The position numbers were made by a program, and so were the translations under genes. The notes beneath the pieces were generated by a model. That model saw nothing but the letters and a program-made list of their open reading frames with translations, did not search any database and was not told the origin of the DNA. Of a stretch of DNA of 64,000 nt, positions 1 through 8,755 are shown piece after piece. The stretch comes from Wenzhouxiangella marina (GTDB lineage Bacteria; Pseudomonadota; Gammaproteobacteria; Xanthomonadales; Wenzhouxiangellaceae). The stretch is from the NCBI RefSeq assembly GCF_001187785.1, contig NZ_CP012154.1, positions 1,420,501-1,484,500 on the forward strand. The letters are read 5' to 3'. Numbering within the stretch: the stretch's first letter is position 1; each line of letters starts with the position of its first letter.

Positions 1-204
1 CCGCAAGCCAGAAGAGGCCTGCAACAAGGATTGAAAATCTGATCGGCGTCATGTTCGCTCTTGATCTTGCTTCTGGGGTATCCATGGTCTCAGAGCATTC
101 CTGGGTCCACCAGGGTCGAAGGTCATGTCGGATTCCGGATCCATCGATCTGCGGAGACGGCTTTCTGTGCATCCATGCGGCCAAGGCGTGGCCGAATCAG
201 TCGC

Positions 205-233
205 TGGAAATCAGGGGTTTACGGGCCTATACT
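205..233 (+). promoter_or_regulatory. Candidate sigma70 promoter of the P-domain/ASPIC/TPR operon
   Basis: A -10-like TATACT (228-233) lies 17 bp downstream of a weak -35-like TGGAAA (205-210). It sits about 34 bp before the ATG at 267, which has a strong AGGAGGAG ribosome site at 253-260. The rest of positions 1-204 holds no gene I can support. The hexamers are seen; promoter activity is inferred. Confidence 0.4.
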
Positions 234-266
234 CGGTCGGCAGGGGTTCGACAGGAGGAGGCTTTT

Positions 267-935
267 ATGAGGAATTTGATGGTCAGCTCGCTGGGCGCGT
301 TCGCCCTTGCCGCGCTGTCGTCGCTGGCGGTTGGCCAGACGGTAAGCTTCCCTGGCGCTGGTGTCGGGCCGATCCCTGATCGTGGCGCGGCCGGCTGCGG
401 TCCACCGGCGGGCCTTTCCCTCAACGTGGTTTTCGCTGCCTCGGGATTGGTCGCCTCCGGCAATGAGCTTGAGGGCATCGAGGTCGATCTGGACATGACC
501 CACACCTGGGTCGGTGACGTGACGGCCGAGCTCTATGCCCCGGACGGCGTGACCTCGCATGTTCTTTTCGGGCGCGTCGGTACGACCACGGCGACTGGCT
601 GCGGGGACTCGTCGAACCTCGATGGGGTCTATACCTTCAGCACCAGCAGCTTCGGTGATCTATGGGCCGCGGCGACAAGTGTCGGCGGCGCGGACATCGT
701 CCCCGATGGCCTGTTCGGAACCAGCGAGCCGGGTGGTTCGGAAGCTGGCGGCAGCTTTACCGACATGCTGGCCAGCTTTGCCAGCGTGGGGGATCTGAAT
801 GGTAACTGGATCCTCAGTGTCACCGACCAGGGTGGCGGTGATACGGGTGAGGTGCGGGCAGCGACGCTGCGATTCATTCAACCGCCGTCCGATCTGCTCT
901 TCGACGACAGCTTCGAAGTCCTGCCGCCGCCCTGA
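267..935 (+). CDS. Secreted P-domain (proprotein-convertase-like) protein with FxDxFE tail
   Basis: A 222-residue protein. The reading frame stays open upstream, but the ATG at 267 is chosen because AGGAGGAG sits 6 bp before it and it opens a clean signal peptide ending near SSLAVGQ. The mature part looks like a P/homoB beta-sandwich: THTWVGDVTAELYAPDG near residues 80-95 and LNGNWILSVTDQGGGDTGEV near 180-198 are the usual landmarks. No protease domain is attached, so it is probably an adhesive or structural secreted protein. It ends LLFDDSFEVLPPP, a short tail shared with two other secreted proteins in this window. The next gene starts 1 bp after its stop, so it leads an operon. The P-domain call is recognition of the family pattern; the role is unknown. 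Confidence 0.8.
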   Translation: MRNLMVSSLGAFALAALSSLAVGQTVSFPGAGVGPIPDRGAAGCGPPAGLSLNVVFAASGLVASGNELEGIEVDLDMTHTWVGDVTAELYAPDGVTSHVLFGRVGTTTATGCGDSSNLDGVYTFSTSSFGDLWAAATSVGGADIVPDGLFGTSEPGGSEAGGSFTDMLASFASVGDLNGNWILSVTDQGGGDTGEVRAATLRFIQPPSDLLFDDSFEVLPPP

Positions 936-936
936 T

Positions 937-2595
937 ATGGATCGATTGGCCGCTTCCCTGGCGGCAGCGGTGCTTTGCGTGCTCGCCGGAGGCTGCGCGC
1001 GTGAAGAGCCTGCGGGGGCGGCGCTCGAGGAGCTGCTGCCCGGCGATTCGGGCGTGATCTTCGAGCACCGCAACGGATCCGACGGCACTCTGTCCATCGT
1101 TTCGATCATGGGGTCCGGCGGTGCGCTTGTCGATCTGGACCGGGACGGCGATCTCGATCTCTTCCTGCGCCAGGGCGCCGTCGAGGACGGTGCTGGTGAT
1201 CAGCTCTTCCGTAATCTGCTGCGCGAGACCGGGCAGCTGCGTTTCGAGCGGGCCCAGACCTTGCCTCTCGGCCCAAGCGCGCGACACGGGATGGGCGTTG
1301 CCGTCGGGGATCCGAACGGCGATGGCTGGCCGGATCTGTTTCTCACTAACGCAGGTGAGGATGTGCTGCTGATCAACGAGGAGGGCTTCCTGCGGGAGGT
1401 CGACGGTCCGTGGAAGGAGGCGCGCTGGTCGACGGCCGCGTCCTTCTTCGACGCCGATGGTGACGGTGATGAGGATCTGTTCGTGGCGCGCTACGTCGAC
1501 TACAGCGACGAGGCGCCGGTCCGCTGCACCACGCCCGATTCCAGACCCGATTACTGCGGCCCCCAGAGCTATCCCTCAGCACCGGACGCGTTCTATGAAA
1601 ACCGGAATGGCACGTTCCTGGATCGGAGCGTCGCGTCCGGGATCGGCGCATCACGCCGCGCCGGCCTGGGTGCCGTCGTCCTCGACATCGATCGGGACGG
1701 ACGTCCGGACCTGCTGGTCGCCAATGACGCTGACGAGAACCAGGTCTGGATCAACCAGGGCGGGTTGCGCTTCGTCGATGAGGGCGTGATCCGCGGGCTG
1801 GCCGTGAACGCCGATGGCAAGCGTGAGGCAAGCATGGGCATCGCGGTGGCCGACGTGGTGGATGAAGGCGAATTCCGTATTCTGATGACGCACCTCGAAT
1901 CGGAATCGAACACGCTCTATGTCGCGGATCGACCCGGGATGTTCCGAGATCGGACGAACGGCAGCGGCCTGGCGATTCCCTCGCTGCCCTACACGGGCTT
2001 CGGCACCGCGTGGCTGCACCTCGATGAGGATTCGCTTCTGGACCTGCTGGTGATCAATGGTGCCGTGTCGATCGACCGCGCCCAGCAGACGGCAGGAATC
2101 GATCCGCCCCTGCGAGAAGTCAGCCAGGCCTTTCTACAGCAGCCATCGGGTGGCTTCATCGAGCTCGAGCCGCAGCGGGCGCCGGCGCTCGCCCAGCCCA
2201 TGGTCGGTCGCGGCCTCATCGTCGGGGATCTGGATGACGATGGTGATCTGGATGCGGTGGTGACGCGCAACAATGCATCGCCGATCGTGCTGGTCAACCG
2301 TCACCACTCGACGCTGCCCTGGTTCGGTCTGCGTCTTCAGCGATGGACCGGCCGGGGATGGAGCGAAGCGCTAGGTGCGGAGCTGTTGCTGAGTTTCGCC
2401 GACGGACGCCAGGCCCGGCACCGCTACCACGTCGATGGCAGTTATCTGGCCTCTGGCGATGGAAGAATCCGCGTCCGCCTCGGTCCGCAGGACCGGGTCG
2501 AGTCCATGGCGATTCGCTGGCCGTCGGGACGAACACAGACCCTCGCGCCGCCGCCCACGGGGGCCTACACGACGATCAGAGAGCCCTCGCCATGA
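937..2595 (+). CDS. CRTAC1-type FG-GAP/VCBS lipoprotein with C-terminal ASPIC/UnbV domain
   Basis: A 552-residue lipoprotein. The ATG at 937 is 1 bp after the previous stop, and the lipobox LAGGC follows a short hydrophobic stretch at about residues 4-18. Repeated calcium-binding loops (DLDRDGDLDLF, DPNGDGWPDLF, DADGDGDEDLF, DIDRDGRPDLL, DLDDDGDLDAV) mark an integrin-like FG-GAP beta-propeller. The last ~90 residues match the ASPIC/UnbV pattern (GAELLLSFADGRQ, then IRWPSGRTQTL). It should be anchored in the outer membrane facing the periplasm or outside. Members often sit beside TPR proteins, as here: its TGA overlaps the ATG of the next gene. Ligand and function are unknown; the family assignment is firm. 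Confidence 0.88.
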   Translation: MDRLAASLAAAVLCVLAGGCAREEPAGAALEELLPGDSGVIFEHRNGSDGTLSIVSIMGSGGALVDLDRDGDLDLFLRQGAVEDGAGDQLFRNLLRETGQLRFERAQTLPLGPSARHGMGVAVGDPNGDGWPDLFLTNAGEDVLLINEEGFLREVDGPWKEARWSTAASFFDADGDGDEDLFVARYVDYSDEAPVRCTTPDSRPDYCGPQSYPSAPDAFYENRNGTFLDRSVASGIGASRRAGLGAVVLDIDRDGRPDLLVANDADENQVWINQGGLRFVDEGVIRGLAVNADGKREASMGIAVADVVDEGEFRILMTHLESESNTLYVADRPGMFRDRTNGSGLAIPSLPYTGFGTAWLHLDEDSLLDLLVINGAVSIDRAQQTAGIDPPLREVSQAFLQQPSGGFIELEPQRAPALAQPMVGRGLIVGDLDDDGDLDAVVTRNNASPIVLVNRHHSTLPWFGLRLQRWTGRGWSEALGAELLLSFADGRQARHRYHVDGSYLASGDGRIRVRLGPQDRVESMAIRWPSGRTQTLAPPPTGAYTTIREPSP

Positions 2596-4145
2596 TGCGC
2601 CTGGTCACGCTCGCCTGCGTTCTGCTGCTGGTTGCCTGCGGGCAGGAGGATACGGCGACGCCATTGGCGGCCATCCCGGAGCTCGACCCGGCCGGGCTCG
2701 AGGCCGAAGTGGCAGCACACCTGGAGGAGGTCCGGGGCGCGGTCGCAACCGCCGGCCCCGATCGCGAGCAAGGAGCGGAGGCCTGGTACGAGTTCGCTCG
2801 CGTCCATCACGCCTACGGGCAGTTTCGCGCCGCTCGCGAGGGCTATCGCAATGCACTGCTGCTGCAACCGGACCTGGTCGAGGCGCGCTATCTTCTTGGC
2901 GTGACGGAGAACCGGCTTCACCGGGCTGACGCCGCCTACACAGCGTTCCTGGCCGTCGCGGGGGCCTGTGCCTCTCCGACGATCGCTTGCGGCGTCGACG
3001 CCGCCACCGTCGAACTGGCGCTCGCGGAGACGGCCTTCTCGCTGGCCGATGTCGATGCTTCCTTGGGCCATGCGCAGGAAGCGGTCGCCCTCCGCCCCGA
3101 CGATGCCGCCGCCTGGGTGGTGCTGGCCAGGATCGAGCGTGAGCAGGGGCGAGTCACTTCGGCGATCGAGGCGCTGGAACGGGCGCGTTCGCTGGCGCCG
3201 GAGGCCAACAGCTTCTACGCCACCCTGGCCAATCTCTACGAACTGGTCGGGGACGAAGCGCGGGCGACGGCCGTGGCTGCCCGCCGGGGCGACCGCGCAC
3301 CACTCCGCCACGATACGCTGCAGGCCTCCCTCGAAGACCTCAAGCGCGGGAGCGCCTGGGCCATCCGGCAGGCGGAGCGCGCCTTCACCAGCGGGCGGTT
3401 CGAAGAGGCCGCAGGCTTCTATGGCGAGGCCTTGGCCGTGGTGCCGGACAACACCACGGCACTCCTTGGCCTGGCGGCGGCTCGGCTTCGCCTGAACGAG
3501 GCCGAGGCGGCGATCGAAGTGCTCGGCCGCCTGCTCGCGGTCGAGCCCGCCAATGCCAAGGCCTGGTTGAACCTCGGTTCGGCCCATACGCTTGCGGGCA
3601 ACGACGACGCGGCGCGCGCCGCGCTCGAGACGGCCCTGGAACGCTCGCCCAACTACCTGCTGGCGCGCATCCAGCTGGCCAGGCTGCACTGCGCATTCGA
3701 TCGGCCGGACGCGGCCATCGCCGAACTGGAATGGCTATGGGCGCAGGCCGACGATCGGGCCCGCTACGCCAGGCTGGCCGCGCGCTGTCTGCTGGATCAT
3801 CGGCGCTTCGAGGCGGCCGCCGCCTGGGTGACCCGCGGACTGGCGGCCCAGCCCGACGAGATCCAGCTTCTCGGCCTTCAGGTCCTGATCCAGGCCGCTG
3901 CGCCGGAGGAGGGCTTACGCGATGGTGCATCGGCGCTCGCTACCGTGCGAGCGCTGATGGAGCGCCTGCCGAGCCTGGAGCTCAAGCACCTCGAGGCCCT
4001 CGCTCTCGCCGAGAGTGGTGCGACGGAGGATGCCCGGGCGATCATCGATGCGCTTCTGCGCGTCCCCGCCATCCCCCTGGACCTGCGGGAGGAGCTCATC
4101 GTCCAGCGGGAGGCGTTTGCCAGTGGCAGGGCCTGGCGGCTCTGA
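2592..4145 (+). CDS. TPR-repeat lipoprotein
   Basis: A 517-residue protein starting at the ATG that overlaps the previous stop (ATGATG), which implies translational coupling. The N-terminus reads as a lipoprotein signal ending in LLLVACG. Helical tetratricopeptide units follow nearly to the end (for example LAETAFSLADVDASLGHAQE, ALALRPDD-like turns, LGSAHTLAGNDDAARAALET), so it is a scaffold for protein-protein contacts. Its most likely partner is the ASPIC lipoprotein encoded just upstream. There is no catalytic motif. The repeat class is clear; the partner is inferred from the operon. Confidence 0.85.
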   Translation: MMRLVTLACVLLLVACGQEDTATPLAAIPELDPAGLEAEVAAHLEEVRGAVATAGPDREQGAEAWYEFARVHHAYGQFRAAREGYRNALLLQPDLVEARYLLGVTENRLHRADAAYTAFLAVAGACASPTIACGVDAATVELALAETAFSLADVDASLGHAQEAVALRPDDAAAWVVLARIEREQGRVTSAIEALERARSLAPEANSFYATLANLYELVGDEARATAVAARRGDRAPLRHDTLQASLEDLKRGSAWAIRQAERAFTSGRFEEAAGFYGEALAVVPDNTTALLGLAAARLRLNEAEAAIEVLGRLLAVEPANAKAWLNLGSAHTLAGNDDAARAALETALERSPNYLLARIQLARLHCAFDRPDAAIAELEWLWAQADDRARYARLAARCLLDHRRFEAAAAWVTRGLAAQPDEIQLLGLQVLIQAAAPEEGLRDGASALATVRALMERLPSLELKHLEALALAESGATEDARAIIDALLRVPAIPLDLREELIVQREAFASGRAWRL

Positions 4146-4172
4146 TATCGGGCTTGCTGGGAGTCATGATCA

Positions 4173-5015
4173 TTGTCGATGAATACTGAAAGAACCGTTC
4201 CCAGTCTGGCGGTCTTTCCTTTTCTGGCCCTGAGTTTCTTGCTTACCTGGGGCGTGATCGGGACCTACATCTTGGCGCCACAAACCGCTCTGGACTGGTT
4301 CGGCGAGATCCATGGGGCTCACCCGCTCTTCTTTCTCGCGACCTGGTCGCCCGCCATCGCCGCTTTTCTGATTGTCTATCGGTATTCCGGCCTGTCCGGG
4401 CTTCGTGCCTTCCTCTCGCGCGTTCTGATGTGGCGCGGTTCCTGGGGTTGGGCGGCCTTCATCCTGCTTGTGCTGCCGCTGGTGTTCCTTGTCGGATCGA
4501 TGATCAAGAGCGGGCCGATGTTCGCGCCTCTGCCATCGGAAGGAGCAGGAAGGGTGATCGTGGTGATGTTCATGATGCTGTTTCTCGGGCCGGTCGAAGA
4601 ATTCGGCTGGCGCGGGGTCATGCAGCCGCTTCTGCAGCGTCACATGGCACCCATCTGGGCAGGCCTGATCGTCGGCGCGACCTGGGGGATCTGGCATCTG
4701 CCCGCGTTCTTCCTGGCAGGCGTGGTTTTCGTCGACTGGAGCTTCCTGCCTTTCTTCATCGGAAACATCACCCTGGCCGTGCTGGTGACGCCCATTTTCA
4801 ACAGCTCGCGCGGCAGTCTGCTCTGGCCAATGCTGTTCCACTGGCAGTTGATCAATCCCTTCTGGGCCGATGCACAGCCCTGGGATACCTGGATTCTCGT
4901 CGGCGTCGCCGCGGTGGTGGTTGGGGTCCAGCGCAAGTCGATGTTCGGACGCGCCGATGCGGTGACGACTGTCATACCGGCAGCACGGACTGTCGATCGA
5001 GCGATGAAGGGCTGA
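4173..5015 (+). CDS. CPBP-family (CAAX/ABI) intramembrane metalloprotease
   Basis: A polytopic membrane protein of about 280 residues. The hallmark is EEFGWRG (the EExxxR motif) after a hydrophobic stretch near residue 137, followed by WHLP and then FHWQLIN, which together supply the glutamate, arginine and histidine residues of CPBP intramembrane endopeptidases. Eight or so membrane helices are visible. GGGAG-like GGGAG/GGAG sequence at 4159-4163 favours the TTG at 4173; the in-frame ATG at 4179 is the alternative. In bacteria such proteins serve in bacteriocin self-immunity or prenyl-protein processing, but no bacteriocin gene is adjacent, so the substrate is unknown. It converges on the next leftward gene. 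Confidence 0.87.
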   Translation: MSMNTERTVPSLAVFPFLALSFLLTWGVIGTYILAPQTALDWFGEIHGAHPLFFLATWSPAIAAFLIVYRYSGLSGLRAFLSRVLMWRGSWGWAAFILLVLPLVFLVGSMIKSGPMFAPLPSEGAGRVIVVMFMMLFLGPVEEFGWRGVMQPLLQRHMAPIWAGLIVGATWGIWHLPAFFLAGVVFVDWSFLPFFIGNITLAVLVTPIFNSSRGSLLWPMLFHWQLINPFWADAQPWDTWILVGVAAVVVGVQRKSMFGRADAVTTVIPAARTVDRAMKG

Positions 5016-5050
5016 GCTGATGTCGGTGGGGCTGGCGCAGGGATCGCTTA

Positions 5051-5887
5051 TCAGCTGACTTGGGGAAAACGGATCGCCGTGACCTCGGCAAGGAAGAAGG
5101 GGAAGTAGTCGTCGGTCCCGAAGAAGTTGCCGGCCTCGACCCGGAACGGCAGACGATAGCCCTCCACTTCGCGGAAATCCGACATCCGGCCGCCGAAGGG
5201 CTGGAGCCGGTGCGTCCTGTCCGGGTTGGCGTTGCTCCAGCGCTGGAACAGCACCTGCACCGGCCGCCCTTCGGAATCCACGGTCACGTCGACGGACTGC
5301 TCCAGTGACCCATGCCGGATCGTCACGCGGGCCGTGTCCTGGTCAACGGCTTGCCAGTCCACACCCGGGCTCGGAAGCAGAGCGGCGGGGGTCCAGAAGA
5401 CCGCTTCGGCCACGTACCGCCCGAACGCCGACCGCGTGTGATCCGGGTCACCGCCGAGCCGCGCCACGGGAATCACGCCGAGAATGCGAAACCTCGTCCA
5501 TCGCCCCGAATCGGACCCCGAGATCGGCATTCCTCCCCGGGTGCGCATGGCCCACACGAAGCCATGCGGGCTCGCGAGTATCTGACGCGCTTCCATCGGC
5601 AGGTAGTTCGGAGCCTCCTTCGTTCCCAGGCTGAATTGCCCGCGCATCTGGATTTCGGCCACAGGCAGGAGCGGCGTGCCGGGCTGAATGGTGTAGGCAA
5701 AGTAACGGCGCGCTGGCTCGGGCAGTGCCGCCAGGCACGCCGGTTCGAAGGCGGCCGGTGCTTGGGGCTGAAACAGCGCCAGCCTGCGCCACTCGCCATC
5801 GTCGGCTCGCTGGTCCTTGATCCTGAGCAGGACCATTGCCATGGCCCCGAGGAACAGGATGATCGAGGCAACCGAAAGCATGGTCAT
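5051..5887 (-). CDS. Membrane-anchored DUF6544-like protein
   Basis: A 278-residue protein with a single N-terminal membrane segment (IILFLGAMAMVLLRI) and then a soluble domain. The ATG at 5887 has a good GGAGGT site 8 bp before it. The pattern AALPEPARRYFAYTI, followed by a predicted beta-rich lipid-binding-like domain (FGRYVAEAVFWTPAALLP, RLPFRVEAGNFFG), resembles the DUF6544/DUF6920 family of uncharacterised proteins. It lies 61 bp after the YfcC-like transporter gene on the same strand, so it is probably cotranscribed. The function is unknown, and the family name is from memory of its pattern. Confidence 0.65.
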   Translation of the reverse strand: MTMLSVASIILFLGAMAMVLLRIKDQRADDGEWRRLALFQPQAPAAFEPACLAALPEPARRYFAYTIQPGTPLLPVAEIQMRGQFSLGTKEAPNYLPMEARQILASPHGFVWAMRTRGGMPISGSDSGRWTRFRILGVIPVARLGGDPDHTRSAFGRYVAEAVFWTPAALLPSPGVDWQAVDQDTARVTIRHGSLEQSVDVTVDSEGRPVQVLFQRWSNANPDRTHRLQPFGGRMSDFREVEGYRLPFRVEAGNFFGTDDYFPFFLAEVTAIRFPQVS

Positions 5888-5948
5888 GCGACAGGACCTC
5901 CAGCGTTCTGCGAATTCAGGCGCCGATTTCCTCGTTCAGGCAGCGGCG

Positions 5949-7325
5949 TCAACTGAACCCGAACATCACCGCCAGTACCAGCACCACGGCCCCCGCCGCG
6001 TACAGCTTGATGATCAGTGGCAGGCAGAAGCGGAACCAGCTGGCGTAGGAAATGCCCGCAACGCCGAGAATGCCCATCAGGATGGCGTTGGTGGGGATGA
6101 TCATGTTGGTGAAGCCATCGCCCATCTGATAGGCCAGGACCGCGACCTGGCGCGGGATCTCGACCAGGTCGGCCAGTGGCGTCATCAGCGGCATGGTCAC
6201 GTAGGCCTGTCCGGAGCCGGAGGGGATGAACAGGTTGAGCACGGCCTGGATCAGCATCATGCCGACGGCTGACAGTTCGGCGCCCACCATCGACAGCGGC
6301 AGGCTCAGGTAGTGCACGATCGTGTGCAGGATCTGGCCGTCTTCCATGATCAGGGCGATGCCGCGGGCGATGCCGACGAGGATGGCCGTTTCCGTGAGGT
6401 CGCGAGCGCCGTCGATGAACTTCTCCGAGGCCCGGGACGGCCCCAGGCGGCCGATGGCCGCGGCCACCAGGCCAAGCACGAGGAAGCAGGCGCCGAGTTC
6501 GTTCAGGTACCAGCCGCGCGTGGCGATGCCCCAGACGCCGACGCCGAGGGCCGCGAAGAAGGCGAGGACGATGGTGATGTGGCGGACGTCGAGCGGCGGA
6601 TAGTGTTCCGGTGTCTCGGCGCCGGCCGGCGGGCCGCCCAGGGCGAGGCTGGTCGAGGGATCGCGCCGCACGCCTTCGGCATAGCGCCAGACGTGATGGA
6701 CCGCGATCAGCACGAACAGCACCAGCAGACCCAGCCGCACGGGCCAGCCCGAATAGGTCGGCAGGCCGGCGATGTCCTGCGCCACGACCACCGTGTACTG
6801 GTTGAAGGCCGCGACCCCGTAGCCGACGCCGTAGCCGGCCACGACCATGCCGACGGCGGTCATGGCGTCGAGGCGCATCGCGCGACACAAGGCGACCAGG
6901 ATCAGCACGAAGGGGACGTATTCGCCCGATGAGCCCACCGCGCTGGAGGCCAGGGCGAACACGAAAACCACCGCCAGGATCAGCATGCCGGGTCGATCAC
7001 TGAAGCGATCCAGCAGCCGGCCGAGGAGGGCGTCGATGGTGCCGGTGGCGCGAACGATCGCCAGCACGCCGCCGATGATGAACAGGAAGAAGATGATCGG
7101 CCCGGCTTCGACGAAGGCGCGCGGAATCGCCGTAAACAACTCCAGCGGTGACAGGACCTCGCGCTCGGCGACGACCTCGTAGGAACCGGGCAGGATGCGC
7201 CCGGTCTCCGGGTCTTCGGCAAAGAAGCCCTGTGGCACCAGCCAGGTGGCGATCAGGGCGGCGACCATCAGGAAAAGCAGCAGCGCCAGCGTATGAGGAA
7301 TGCGCAGGGTGGAGGTCTGGGTCAT
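5949..7325 (-). CDS. YfcC/DcuC-superfamily membrane transporter
   Basis: A 458-residue polytopic protein. The ATG at 7325 (MTQTSTLRIPHTLALLL) is chosen over an upstream TTG because it opens the first transmembrane segment, as in the family. Signatures are the WLVPQGFF opening after helix 1, ALASSAVGSSGEYVPF, the GYGVGYGVAAFNQYTV loop, and FIPSGSGQAYVTMPLM near the C-terminus, typical of the YfcC branch of anaerobic C4-dicarboxylate/basic amino-acid carriers. It should import or exchange a small carboxylate or amino acid across the inner membrane. It lies between a PLP enzyme and a DUF6544-like gene on the same strand. The substrate cannot be told from sequence. Confidence 0.85.
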   Translation of the reverse strand: MTQTSTLRIPHTLALLLFLMVAALIATWLVPQGFFAEDPETGRILPGSYEVVAEREVLSPLELFTAIPRAFVEAGPIIFFLFIIGGVLAIVRATGTIDALLGRLLDRFSDRPGMLILAVVFVFALASSAVGSSGEYVPFVLILVALCRAMRLDAMTAVGMVVAGYGVGYGVAAFNQYTVVVAQDIAGLPTYSGWPVRLGLLVLFVLIAVHHVWRYAEGVRRDPSTSLALGGPPAGAETPEHYPPLDVRHITIVLAFFAALGVGVWGIATRGWYLNELGACFLVLGLVAAAIGRLGPSRASEKFIDGARDLTETAILVGIARGIALIMEDGQILHTIVHYLSLPLSMVGAELSAVGMMLIQAVLNLFIPSGSGQAYVTMPLMTPLADLVEIPRQVAVLAYQMGDGFTNMIIPTNAILMGILGVAGISYASWFRFCLPLIIKLYAAGAVVLVLAVMFGFS

Positions 7326-7410
7326 CAGGGGCGACAATGGCTGGGGACTGCCGATGATTCTACCCAGCCCGGCGCGATTTCGCCGGGTCGCCAAGCAACC
7401 ACTGAGTCAT

Positions 7411-8628
7411 TCAGGGGTTTCCTAGACCCTTCGCCATGATCTCGTCGACGGCCGCGAGCACGATCGGCACTTCCTCGATCGAATTGGGCCAGCTCGGTGA
7501 CAGGCGTAGCCAGCCGTCCGGGCTGGCGCAGCTGATGCCGCGTCTGGCCAGCTGACGAGCCCAGTCCGGCGCCGGCCCTGGCGGGTGCAGGCTGAGCGTG
7601 CCCGAGCGGCCGTCGGCGTCCGGCATGCGTGCCGACTCGAAGCCTCGCTGGATCAGTTCGGGCTCGATCGCGTCGTGCCAGGCCTGCACATGCTCGAGAA
7701 TCCTCGCGACCCCCAGCTGCTCGATCAGGCCGATGCTGGCTTCCAGACCGCAGGCCCCCAGGGTGTTGAAGGTGCCCGATTCGACCATGCGAGCCCCGTG
7801 CTGGAAGGGTCGATCGTAGCGGAGATGGCCAGCACCCTCGGTCAGGAAGGCAAAGGCGTCCGTATGGCTCAGCCAGCCGGCCACGTTCGGCTCCAGACGT
7901 TCGGCCGCATCCGGGTGGACGTAGAGACAGCCCAGGCCCTCCGGCCCCATCAGCCATTTGTGCGAGCCGGCGCTCAGGTAATGGATACCCATCGCCTCGA
8001 CGTCGATCGGCACGATGCCCAGGGCCTGGATGGCATCGACGAAGAATTCTGCGCCGTGTTGACGGCACAGGGCGCCGACGGTCTCCAGGGGCATGCGCTG
8101 GCCGGTGGTGAACTGCACCGCGCTCATCGCGACCAGACGAATCCCGAGCCGCAACTCGGTCTCCAGGCGCTCCAGCGCGCGTTCCCGGTCGAGGCGGAAG
8201 TCTTCGGCCTGCATCCAGAGCAGCTCCAGGCCGTGGCGGCGCGCCGCCTGCTGCCAGGGTGTGATGTTGGTCGGGAACTCGCCTTCGAGCAACAGAACGC
8301 GATCGCCGCGACGCCAGGGCAGGCTCAGGGCCACGTCGAGAATGCCTGCCGTCGTGTTGGCGATCAGGGCCAGATCCTCCACCGGCGCGGACATCAGTCT
8401 GGCCAGTTGGGCACGCAGGCGATCACGGCTCTCCATCGCCTCGACGTACCAGGCCATGCCCTTGTGCGCGTAGCCGTCCATGGCGCGCAGTACGGCCTCG
8501 CGGACGGCGGAGCTCGGCGGTGAGAGCGAGGCGTGGTTGAGATAGACGCGGGTTTCCAGATCGGGAAACAGGGCTCGGCTGCCCAGCTCGGCCTGGAAGC
8601 TCTGGCCGGAGAATGCGGTCTCGTTCAT
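7411..8628 (-). CDS. Class V aminotransferase-fold PLP enzyme
   Basis: A 405-residue enzyme of the SufS/isopenicillin-N-epimerase superfamily. The internal aldimine lysine is in SAGSHKWLMGPEG, and VDAIQALGIVPIDV carries the aspartate that contacts the PLP ring nitrogen. The N-terminal YLNHASLSPPS is the usual substrate-loop start of this group. ATG 8628 is selected because residues upstream in the frame look non-coding and overlap the divergent gene's leader. It could be a cysteine desulfurase-like lyase, kynureninase-like or an epimerase. The adjacent YfcC carrier hints at amino-acid catabolism. The fold is certain; the reaction is not. Confidence 0.83.
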   Translation of the reverse strand: MNETAFSGQSFQAELGSRALFPDLETRVYLNHASLSPPSSAVREAVLRAMDGYAHKGMAWYVEAMESRDRLRAQLARLMSAPVEDLALIANTTAGILDVALSLPWRRGDRVLLLEGEFPTNITPWQQAARRHGLELLWMQAEDFRLDRERALERLETELRLGIRLVAMSAVQFTTGQRMPLETVGALCRQHGAEFFVDAIQALGIVPIDVEAMGIHYLSAGSHKWLMGPEGLGCLYVHPDAAERLEPNVAGWLSHTDAFAFLTEGAGHLRYDRPFQHGARMVESGTFNTLGACGLEASIGLIEQLGVARILEHVQAWHDAIEPELIQRGFESARMPDADGRSGTLSLHPPGPAPDWARQLARRGISCASPDGWLRLSPSWPNSIEEVPIVLAAVDEIMAKGLGNP

Positions 8629-8755
8629 CGGTCTGGAGGCGGTGGATGTCGGTCCATTGTGCCGCGGGCCGGGCGCCGGATGTTTGCCATTGATCAAATG
8701 CACCCCTCCCGACTGGCATACTCCGGAAATCAAACAACCGAAGGAGAACCGTCCG

